A stretch of DNA of 5,228 nucleotides from an uncultured bacterium. GTDB lineage: Bacteria; Actinomycetota; Coriobacteriia; Coriobacteriales; Atopobiaceae. A model generated the notes under the pieces. It saw only the letters and a program-made list of their open reading frames with translations. It did no database searches and was not told where the DNA came from. Shown one piece after another: positions 1-5,209 of this stretch. The stretch is taken from positions 1 through 5,228 of the forward strand of contig CAJMPT010000073.1 in NCBI GenBank assembly GCA_905215465.1, in the 5' to 3' direction. The translations under genes were made by a program, and so were the position numbers. Within the stretch, counting starts at the first letter, position 1. Each line of letters starts with the position of its first letter.

Positions 1-671
1 TCGCCGGCCACGCGGCGCAGCACGAAGACGGGCGTGGTGCCCTGGGCGCTGTCCAGCACGCCGGCGTCACGGATGACGGACAGCGGGCACTCGTTGATGG
101 CAAAGTCCTCGGAGACGCCGTAGCCTTGGGAGCCCGAGCCCATCTTGTAATCCTTGCCGGCACCCTTGGTATAGAAGTCCATGAGGTCCTGGTTGACCGA
201 GAGGCCATGGTTCGCAAACGCGGAGATTAGCGCAGTCGAGTCCGTGGCGCCATCGCCCATGACCTGGCTCACCATGGACTGGCTGTTGGTGATGCTCTTG
301 ATGGACTCGCCAAAGAAGCTGAGCGTGGTGCCCTTCTGGAGCGGCAGGCTCTTGTCGTCGTTCTGCAGAAGCACGATTCCCTCAGAGGCAATCTGCTGGT
401 CAAGGGCCTTCTGCGCGTCCTTGATGGTGTCGGCCGTGTAGTCGGCCTTGCTGTACTGCAGGTCAAGCCCGTCGGTGTTGGCCTTGGAGCTGTCCCAGTG
501 CTGCTCATAGCCCAGGATGTTGTTGGCCATGCGCCCCACCGAGTTGAGGACGCCCGGCAGGACCAGGTTTGCAACCCCAAGCACGGCCACCAGCACGACG
601 GCGACGGCCACCTTCAGGATGCTCTTTATCACCCGCCCAACCTTGCGAGCGGTGCTGATCTTCTTTGCCAC
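1..671 (-). CDS. Membrane-anchored glycoside hydrolase family 3 protein, N-terminal part (3' end beyond window)
   Basis: Reading the minus strand from a GTG at 671 gives 223 open codons that run off the window edge. The start is set by AAGGAG (plus positions 677-682) five bases upstream. Residues 1-16 are basic and about 17-42 are hydrophobic without a clear cleavage site, so a signal anchor with the enzyme outside the cell is likely. Residues 97-111 (EGIVLLQNDDKSLPL) match the opening of the GH3 C-terminal domain (ASxGIVLLKN...LPL), and FFGES follows at 119-123 where that family has a VFG strand. GH3 enzymes are mostly beta-glucosidases, beta-xylosidases or N-acetylglucosaminidases. Here the C-terminal-type domain comes first, as in domain-swapped GH3 enzymes such as Ruminococcus albus beta-glucosidase. 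The catalytic barrel should lie in the unseen part, so substrate and activity cannot be judged. The gene is divergent from a two-component system that may regulate it. Confidence 0.85.
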   Translation of the reverse strand, partial: MAKKISTARKVGRVIKSILKVAVAVVLVAVLGVANLVLPGVLNSVGRMANNILGYEQHWDSSKANTDGLDLQYSKADYTADTIKDAQKALDQQIASEGIVLLQNDDKSLPLQKGTTLSFFGESIKSITNSQSMVSQVMGDGATDSTALISAFANHGLSVNQDLMDFYTKGAGKDYKMGSGSQGYGVSEDFAINECPLSVIRDAGVLDSAQGTTPVFVLRRVAG

Positions 672-712
672 TGCCTCTCCTTCCGTTTGCGGGCTTCTCG
701 CCCACCCTTCCC

Positions 713-741
713 GATATATCTCTAGGCTCAGCTTATGTTCA
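713..741 (-). promoter_or_regulatory. Candidate sigma-70-type promoter for the GH3 gene
   Basis: On the minus strand TGAACA (741-736; 4 of 6 to TTGACA) is followed after exactly 17 bases by TATATC (718-713; 4 of 6 to TATAAT). This predicts a start near 706 and a leader of about 35 bases before the GTG at 671. Both hexamers are imperfect, which would suit a promoter needing an activator. A TCAGCT direct repeat (728-733 and 739-744) overlaps the -35 region. No RNA evidence is available here. Confidence 0.4.
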
Positions 742-764
742 GCTGACTTGGCAAGGAGATTGGT

Positions 765-797
765 GACAGAATCGGTAGGCGCAACGGACAGAATTGG
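765..797. promoter_or_regulatory. Candidate LytTR operator: two 11-bp direct repeats with 22-bp period
   Basis: GACAGAATCGG (765-775) recurs as GACAGAATTGG (787-797), 10 of 11 bases identical, with starts 22 bp apart, two helical turns. LytTR-domain regulators (AgrA, ComE, VirR types) bind tandem imperfect repeats of about 9-11 bp with a 21-22 bp period, and the gene beside this site encodes a LytTR regulator. Relative to the candidate GH3 promoter the repeats lie at about -59 to -91, a position suited to activation. They also sit directly upstream of the regulator's own ATG at 805, and the second repeat overlaps its weak G-rich ribosome binding site, so autoregulation is also possible. The repeat is seen in the sequence; protein binding is inferred. 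Confidence 0.55.
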
Positions 798-804
798 GGG
801 CAGC

Positions 805-1515
805 ATGTACCGGGTCTTGATCGTCGAGGACACACCTGCAGAGGCCAACACCCTGCGTGGTTTCCTGGAGCGCTATGCAGCCGAGAAGGACCTCGAGCTC
901 AACATAGAGGTCCTAGGCAGCGCCCTCGAGTTCATCGACGGCCGGCACCCGGCTGACCTCGTGCTCATGGACATAGACATGCCGGGCATCAACGGCATGG
1001 AGGCGGCACAGGTCATGCGTGCCCACGACACCCAGACGCCGCTCATCTTTGTGACCAACCTCGCCCAGTACGCCGTGCGCGGCTACTCCGTGGACGCGTT
1101 GGACTTTGTTGTCAAACCCGTTGAGTACCACGACTTTGCCATGCGCCTTGATCGCGCGGTCCGCATCATGGCGCGAAACACGCGCAGCACCCTCGCGCTG
1201 CCCACCGAGGACGGCGTCGCCGTGGTCTCGCACGCCGACCTTCTCTACGTGGACATGCTCAAGCACGACGTCTGCTACCACCTAGCCGACGGACGCGTGC
1301 TGAAGGAGCGCGGTACCATGCGCGCGACGGCCGAAAGGCTCGGCGAGGACGATTTTTTGAAGGTCTCGAGCGGGTGCCTGGTCAACATGGGGTGCGTGAC
1401 GCGCATTGGCTCGGACTCGGTGACCATGGCTGACGGAGCGGAGATCTTCTTCAGCAGATCGCAGAAGAAGGCAGCCCTCGAGCGGCTGGCGAACTTCGTC
1501 GGCAGGAGCATCTGA
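805..1515 (+). CDS. LytTR-family response regulator (LytR/AlgR/AgrA type)
   Basis: This 236-residue cytoplasmic transcription factor has an N-terminal receiver domain (about 2-122) and a C-terminal LytTR DNA-binding domain (about 132-232). Receiver residues are complete: acidic pair E8-D9, phosphoacceptor D56 in LVLMDIDMPGINGMEA, T84 and K104 followed by P105. The LytTR part shows the typical SSGCLVNMGCVTRI segment and a final FSRSQKKAALERL helix. The start at ATG 805 places the usual MYRVLIVED strand at the N terminus, but its binding site (GGGGG, 796-800) is weak. GTG 763 is in frame, adds 14 residues and has a better AAGGAG (753-758), yet it would put the 22-bp-period direct repeat inside the coding region. 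The stop codon overlaps the start of the kinase gene by one base, so the two are co-transcribed and probably translationally coupled. The kinase is its likely phosphodonor. Confidence 0.93.
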   Translation: MYRVLIVEDTPAEANTLRGFLERYAAEKDLELNIEVLGSALEFIDGRHPADLVLMDIDMPGINGMEAAQVMRAHDTQTPLIFVTNLAQYAVRGYSVDALDFVVKPVEYHDFAMRLDRAVRIMARNTRSTLALPTEDGVAVVSHADLLYVDMLKHDVCYHLADGRVLKERGTMRATAERLGEDDFLKVSSGCLVNMGCVTRIGSDSVTMADGAEIFFSRSQKKAALERLANFVGRSI

Positions 1516-2882
1516 TGGCCGCGGCAGGCGGTGGTGCGCTGACGGCGCTGGTCTACACGCTCTCCGCCCTGGTCACGCTGGGTAGCGTAGGCGGAGGCGT
1601 CCTCATGTTCACGTGCCGGCTTGCACCCCGGGAGCGCTTTGGGGCGAGGGTCGCGGCGCTGACGGTGGGTGTGGTCGGGCTCGCCCTCTTGGGAAGGGCG
1701 GCTGCGCCGGCCTTCTCGCAGGTCTCGGGCTCGTCCTACGCGCTGCAGCTCGCGCTCTTCTCGGCAATGCTCGCTCTGTTGGTGGGCATTGTGACGTGGC
1801 TCTACGAGACCACGCCGTGGACGGCGCTGTTCTGCTGCACGGCGGGCTACGCCCTACAGAACCTTGCCTCGGGCCTCACGGAGCTCTGCTGGGCGGTTGT
1901 CGGCGTGCCCGAGGTCGGTCACCAGTCGCTTGCGGCGCACCTTGTGAGGTTTGCCATCAACGTCACGTGCATCCTTGCCGTCTACGTGCCGTTTTACCTG
2001 CTGTTTGTCCGCAAGCTCAGTGCCGAGGCACTGGAGGGGGTCAACAACCCTGCGCTTCTGGCTATCATGGCGGCGGTCATGCTCGGCGTCATTGGCTTTG
2101 ACCTGCTCATCAAGTGCATGGGCGACTTTGGCCTGCTGACCCTAGAACTAACGGCGTCGCTGCGCGCCTTCCACGGAATCATGTGCATTCTGACCTTCTC
2201 GCTTGAGTACGAGCTGCTGGTCAACAGGCATCTGCAGATTGAACGGGAGGCCGAGGCGCGCGTCCATGCGGAGCGGGAGCACCAGTACGAGCTAAGCCGT
2301 GCCAACATCGAGGCCATCAACATCAAGTGTCACGACATCAAGCACCAGATTAGGGCTCTGGCGCGCGGCGGGACGGAGCCCCGCGAGAGCGTCCTGGCCG
2401 ACCTTGCCCGCGAGGTGGACTTCTATGACTCCACCGTTCGGACCGGCAACGAGGCTCTGGACACCATTCTTACCGAGAAGCGTCTGACCTGCGCAAACGA
2501 GGGAATCACCCTCAGCTGCGTGGCAGACGGCGCCGTACTGGGGTTCATGCGCGACGCCGACATCTACTCCTTCTTTGGCAACGCCCTGGACAATGCCATC
2601 GAGGCGACGCGCAGCCTGGACGACCAAGCGCTGCGCAGCATCAGCCTGGTGGTAAGGCAGGTTGCCGGAGTGGCCTCCATCCACGTGGAGAACCGCTATC
2701 TCACCGAACCGCGGGTGGACAAGGAGGGCGCACTTCTCACCAGCAAGGATGACGCGGCCAGCCACGGCTTTGGCCTGCGCTCCATGAGGCTCACCGTCGA
2801 GAGCTACGGGGGCACGCTAGCCACGATGGTCGACCGCGACGGCCACACCTTCCACGTCAACGCGATGATTCCCCTGCCCTAG
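1515..2882 (+). CDS. GHKL-domain sensor histidine kinase (AgrC/HPK10-like)
   Basis: This 455-residue protein has about six or seven N-terminal membrane helices (roughly 7-31, 44-65, 76-98, 100-122, 143-166, 178-200 and perhaps 205-225). A charged linker with coiled-coil character (about 230-265) leads to a cytoplasmic kinase core. The H-box is IKCHDIKHQIRAL with H273 as the likely phosphoacceptor. The N-box is GNALDNAIEA (N356, N360) and the glycine-rich box is HGFGLRS (417-423), as in GHKL kinases with an HATPase_c_5-type domain. No extracellular sensor domain is visible, so the signal is probably sensed by the membrane part, as in AgrC-type peptide receptors or related sensors. The ATG overlaps the regulator's stop (TGATG), with AGGAG (1504-1508) six bases upstream. 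No AgrB or AgrD-like pheromone gene is seen nearby, so the ligand is unknown. Confidence 0.92.
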   Translation: MAAAGGGALTALVYTLSALVTLGSVGGGVLMFTCRLAPRERFGARVAALTVGVVGLALLGRAAAPAFSQVSGSSYALQLALFSAMLALLVGIVTWLYETTPWTALFCCTAGYALQNLASGLTELCWAVVGVPEVGHQSLAAHLVRFAINVTCILAVYVPFYLLFVRKLSAEALEGVNNPALLAIMAAVMLGVIGFDLLIKCMGDFGLLTLELTASLRAFHGIMCILTFSLEYELLVNRHLQIEREAEARVHAEREHQYELSRANIEAINIKCHDIKHQIRALARGGTEPRESVLADLAREVDFYDSTVRTGNEALDTILTEKRLTCANEGITLSCVADGAVLGFMRDADIYSFFGNALDNAIEATRSLDDQALRSISLVVRQVAGVASIHVENRYLTEPRVDKEGALLTSKDDAASHGFGLRSMRLTVESYGGTLATMVDRDGHTFHVNAMIPLP

Positions 2883-2886
2883 TGGG

Positions 2887-3009
2887 CTTCTCGCCGGCCG
2901 CCGCGCCAGCGCCGTCTCCCCTCTCGCCGCGGTTTGCAGGTATTTGTAGTCGGCGGAAGGCGCCGTAACGACCACACTCACATGCAAACCGCGGGGCGCG
3001 GGCGAGAAG
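2887..3009. repeat. Nested palindromic element between convergent genes
   Basis: Three inverted repeats lie inside one another. The outer is CTTCTCGCC (2887-2895) with GGCGAGAAG (3001-3009). The middle is CCGCGGTTTGCA (2927-2938) with TGCAAACCGCGG (2983-2994), 12 bp perfect. The inner is CGGCG (2951-2955) with CGCCG (2961-2965) around a 5-base loop. The element fills the gap between the kinase stop (2882) and the MFS remnant stop (3016). It could end transcription from both sides, although no T-tract follows any arm, or it could be a dispersed palindromic repeat. No credible coding sequence is seen in this stretch. Confidence 0.65.
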
Positions 3010-3015
3010 AGCACG

Positions 3016-3823
3016 CTACTTGCGAGCCGCCGCTAGGGCCTTGGAGAAGCTCGTGTCGCTGTGGCGAGCCCATGTCACATAGAGAAGGACGCTCGCCACG
3101 CAGGCCAGAGACACGATGGCCCACATGTTGCCGTAGCCCACGGACGTGATCAGCGCGACGGAGACGCCACCGCCAAGGCCGTAGCCAATGTCATAGCCGC
3201 ACAGGAACGTGGAGTTGGCCGAGCCGCGGGTCTCGTCGGTGGCGGTGTGGACGGCCATGGACTGCAGGGCGGGCTCGAGGCCGCCGAAGGCATAGCCCGC
3301 AAGCGCGCAGGAGACCAGGAAGCTCACCGTGTTGGGCACAAGCGCCAGCAGCAGAAGCGCGCAAATCATGGCTGCGTTGCCGGTGTACACGAAGAAGGCC
3401 TCGCCGTGCTCGTCCACCATCCTTCCCAAAAAGACGCGGACCAGGAGCAGGACCACGGACATCACCACAAAGTAGAGCGAGCCGGAAGGCAGTCCCTCGT
3501 TTGCGGCGTAGATTGCTACAAAGTTCTCCAGCGCGCCAAAGGTGAACATGAAGACCAGCATGGTGCAGGTTGCCGGCAGGGAGTCCCTGTTGACCAGGCC
3601 CTTCAGGCTGAGCGGACGCTTATCGACCTGCGGCTTGGGCGTGCGGATGAGGCAGAACAGCACGAGCGCCAGCACCGCGATGCCAGCCGCCGCAAAGTAG
3701 AGCACGTTGAAGCCAAAGCCCATGAGCTCAAGGCCCAGCGCAGGGGCAATCGCGCTGGCCAGGGCCGTCGCCATGCCGAAGTAGCCCATGCCTTCGGCAA
3801 AGCGCGGGCGCGCGATGACGTCG
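3016..3823 (-). pseudogene. Major facilitator superfamily transporter, 5'-truncated (helices 5-12 only)
   Basis: The minus-strand frame encodes the last two thirds of a 12-helix MFS permease, of the kind usually annotated as sugar or drug efflux transporters. Homology starts at DVIARPRFAEGMGYFGM, which in full-length relatives lies just before helix 5, and continues through about eight helices to the stop at 3016-3018. A motif-A-like segment, LGRMVDEHG, marks the loop between helices 8 and 9. Helices 1-4, about 130 residues, are absent: upstream lie an inverted repeat and the promoter and leader of another gene. An open frame extends upstream to an ATG at 3915, but residues 13-31 of that reading are encoded by the inverted repeat and the rest resembles no MFS sequence. 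Half of the transport fold is missing, so transport function is unlikely. The body has no internal stop or frameshift, which suggests recent truncation. Substrate is unknown. Confidence 0.75.
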
Positions 3824-3879
3824 CGCAAATTGGGGACGTGTTCGTTTTTGCGCAAATTTGAACACGTCCTCAATTTGCG
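3824..3879. repeat. 56-bp inverted repeat with 20-bp arms at the MFS truncation point
   Basis: The left arm (3824-3843, beginning CGCAAATTG and ending GACGTGTTC) is the reverse complement of the right arm (3860-3879) except at one position: G3833 faces T3870. In a plus-strand RNA this would be a G-U pair, leaving the stem unbroken. The 16-base spacer contains a further palindrome, TTTGCGCAAA (3847-3856), so the GCGCAAA motif occurs three times. MFS homology stops within one or two bases of the left arm. There is no T-tract after the right arm and no obvious target duplication. It could be a dispersed palindromic or MITE-like repeat, or an operator for the plus-strand gene, whose -10 starts nine bases further on. 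Confidence 0.8.
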
Positions 3880-3884
3880 AGGCG

Positions 3885-3893
3885 TGCTAAACT
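3885..3893 (+). promoter_or_regulatory. Candidate extended -10 promoter for the DUF2798 gene
   Basis: TGC-TAAACT fits an extended -10 element (TGn before a hexamer with 4 of 6 matches to TATAAT). No good -35 lies 16-18 bases upstream, where the sequence is the right arm of the inverted repeat. Transcription would start near 3900 and give a leader of about 100 bases before the GTG at 4000. Confidence 0.35.
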
Positions 3894-3947
3894 CGCTTGC
3901 TGCGTGTAGCAACAAAGTCGCGGGAGAAAACGCGATGTAGAAACCAA

Positions 3948-3981
3948 GCGTGCGGCCCCATCCCGGGGTCGCACGCTTTTT
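3948..3981 (+). terminator. Intrinsic-type terminator hairpin in the leader of the DUF2798 gene
   Basis: GCGTGCGGCCCC (3948-3959) pairs with GGGGTCGCACGC (3965-3976) around an ATCCC loop: 12 pairs, one of them G-U. TTTTT (3977-3981) and GTTTG follow. This is the textbook form of a plus-strand terminator. The T-tract ends six bases before the AAAGGAG ribosome binding site (3987-3993) of the next gene, so it must be read through or disrupted for transcripts starting at the upstream candidate promoter. A smaller hairpin, TCGCG/CGCGA (3918-3922 with 3931-3935), precedes it. I recognise no known riboswitch class. It could instead end an upstream short RNA, with the gene's promoter hidden elsewhere. 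Confidence 0.75.
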
Positions 3982-3999
3982 GTTTGAAAGGAGATATTC

Positions 4000-4521
4000 G
4001 TGCAGGCAGTGCCCAAGAACCGAATCCAGGGGATCATCTTCGGAGTCCTGATGTCCGTCACCATGGCGTACGGCATGGAGGTGTACAACGTCGCGTGGAA
4101 GATGGGCTTCCCCACCCTGCCGGGCGGATTCTCGACCATGACCAACGAGGTCTTTCTCGACGCGCTCTTTGAGGCCGCCTACATGTGGGTCTTCGTCTTC
4201 ATCTTCTCCAACCTGTGGGGCAACCGGCTGGGCGCGGGGCTTGCCGGCCGCCTGGTTGACCCCAAGCGCGACAGCCCCTTCTTCTGTACCGTGGTGCGCA
4301 GCAGCTGCACCGTCCTGGTGATGTGCCCCACCATGAGCCTGGTTGCGTCCATTCTGTTCAACGTGGTTCTCGCTGGCACGTCACCCGTGCAGCTTCCCGC
4401 CATCTGGGTGGGTACGCTCATCAAGAACTTCCCGATGGCCCTGCTGTGGAACCTCTTTGCCGCGGGCCCCGCAAGCCGCCTGATCTTCTCCCGTTGCTTC
4501 TCCCACGTAGGTCAGAAGTAG
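4000..4521 (+). CDS. DUF2798 family four-helix membrane protein
   Basis: The product is a 173-residue integral membrane protein. The start is GTG 4000, set by AAAGGAG (3987-3993) six bases upstream; the next ATG (4051) would cut into the first helix. Four hydrophobic segments fall at about 8-28, 50-70, 93-118 and 130-155. They form two similar halves, each with a helix pair, as in proteins made of two DUF2798 repeats. The first half opens with NRIQGIIFGVLMSVTMAYGMEVYN and the second with SSCTVLVMCPTMSLVASIL, with the polar-methionine spacing usual in this family. The biochemical role of DUF2798 proteins is not established, and I do not assign one. The gene stands alone: a hairpin precedes it and a bidirectional hairpin follows five bases after its stop. 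Expression may depend on read-through of the leader terminator. Confidence 0.78.
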   Translation: MQAVPKNRIQGIIFGVLMSVTMAYGMEVYNVAWKMGFPTLPGGFSTMTNEVFLDALFEAAYMWVFVFIFSNLWGNRLGAGLAGRLVDPKRDSPFFCTVVRSSCTVLVMCPTMSLVASILFNVVLAGTSPVQLPAIWVGTLIKNFPMALLWNLFAAGPASRLIFSRCFSHVGQK

Positions 4522-4525
4522 GTGC

Positions 4526-4561
4526 CCGGCTCTTCTCACCGCAGTCGGCGAGAAGAGCCGG
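4526..4561. terminator. Bidirectional hairpin between convergent genes
   Basis: CCGGCTCTTCTC (4526-4537) pairs perfectly with GAGAAGAGCCGG (4550-4561). After one mismatch two more C-G pairs (4539-4540 with 4547-4548) leave a six-base loop. It fills the 49-base gap between the DUF2798 stop and the DedA stop and can form on either strand. No T-tract follows on either side, so termination may rely on stem strength or another factor, or the hairpin may protect the 3' ends. Confidence 0.7.
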
Positions 4562-4570
4562 CAAGAAGCC

Positions 4571-5209
4571 CTACTTCTTGAGCTTGGCCTTCACGAGGCC
4601 GACGACGGTGGGAATGACGCTCACGAGGACGATGCCGACGATGAGCAGCTCGAAGTGCTCCTGGACGACGGGGATGCCGCCAAAGAAGTAGCCCAGCAGC
4701 GTGAAGAGGGTCGACCAGGTGATGCCGCCGAGCACGTTGAAGATCACGAAGTTGCGCCAGTGCATGCCGCCCATGCCCGCGATGAAGGGGACGAAGGTGC
4801 GGATGAACGGGAAGAAGCGGCCCAGGAAGATGGCCAGGTGGCCCCACTTCTGAAGGAAGTCCTCGGACTTCTTCACGCGCTCCGGCGTCATGGCCTTGAC
4901 CTTGCCCGAATCGATGATCTTGCGGCCAAAGAAGTGGCCGATCATGAAGTTGCACTGGTCGCCCAGGATGGCAGCCGCCCATGCCACGGCGAGAAGCGCC
5001 ACTATGTTGAAGCCGCCGCCCTGCGCAAAGAAGCCCGCGGCAAACAGCAGCGAGTCACCCGGCAGGAACGGGAAGAAGACCACGCCCGTCTCGATGAAGA
5101 TGATGAGGAAGACGCAGCCGTAGGCCATGATCGGGCCAGCAGCAATCCAACTTGCGATGGCCGCGCGCGGATCGCGCAGCAGGTTCATGATGAAGTCGAC
5201 GAAGCCCAT
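4571..5209 (-). CDS. DedA family (VTT domain) membrane protein
   Basis: This complete 212-residue polytopic membrane protein starts at ATG 5209, with GGGAG (plus 5214-5218) four bases upstream. DedA proteins act in the cytoplasmic membrane. Members have been linked to lipid carrier recycling (undecaprenyl phosphate or phosphatidylethanolamine translocation), membrane energetics and resistance to cationic compounds. The family's key residues are present and in register with E. coli YqjA/YghB: E40 in IFIETG, D52 in FPFLPGDSLLF, and R131 and R137 in FLGRFFPFIRTFVPFIAG. GDQCNFMIGHFFG (83-95) is the second motif, with phenylalanine where tyrosine is common. The downstream segment N159-W165 (NVLGGITW) is also typical. 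Length is normal and a lysine-rich tail ends the protein. Its promoter lies beyond the right edge. Which lipid or substrate it handles cannot be read from the sequence. Confidence 0.93.
   Translation of the reverse strand: MGFVDFIMNLLRDPRAAIASWIAAGPIMAYGCVFLIIFIETGVVFFPFLPGDSLLFAAGFFAQGGGFNIVALLAVAWAAAILGDQCNFMIGHFFGRKIIDSGKVKAMTPERVKKSEDFLQKWGHLAIFLGRFFPFIRTFVPFIAGMGGMHWRNFVIFNVLGGITWSTLFTLLGYFFGGIPVVQEHFELLIVGIVLVSVIPTVVGLVKAKLKK

Noticed and set aside
505..725. Small open frames on both strands across the start of the GH3 gene
   Set aside because: They overlap the GH3 coding frame, have arginine- and glycine-rich low-complexity products, and lack convincing ribosome binding sites.
1613..2101. 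Plus-strand frame of 162 codons inside the kinase gene
   Set aside because: It is an out-of-frame shadow of the kinase membrane domain, rich in Arg, Gly and Ala, with no recognisable family.
2887..3009. CRISPR array or insertion-sequence ends
   Set aside because: The repeats are inverted and nested, not direct and regularly spaced, and there is no transposase or cas gene in the window.
2817..3149. Short open frames in and around the convergent gap, considered as a peptide pheromone for the kinase
   Set aside because: None has a good ribosome binding site, a leader or double-glycine motif, or AgrD-like features; they mostly read through the palindromic element and neighbouring genes.
3061..3861. 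Long plus-strand open frame of 266 codons opposite the MFS remnant
   Set aside because: Its product is rich in His, Gln, Gly and Arg with no domain, as expected for the antisense of a GC-rich membrane-protein gene. The membrane-protein reading on the minus strand is clearly real.
3824..3915. Extension of the MFS gene to an ATG at 3915, giving a 299-residue protein
   Set aside because: Residues 13-31 are the translated inverted repeat and residues 1-12 come from the leader of the opposite gene. Neither resembles an MFS N terminus, and about 130 expected residues are missing.
3894..3948. tRNA or known riboswitch in the leader of the DUF2798 gene
   Set aside because: The segment is too short for a tRNA and shows no cloverleaf or T-loop sequence. 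I saw no signature of the fluoride, preQ1, guanidine, ZTP, SAM or T-box classes.
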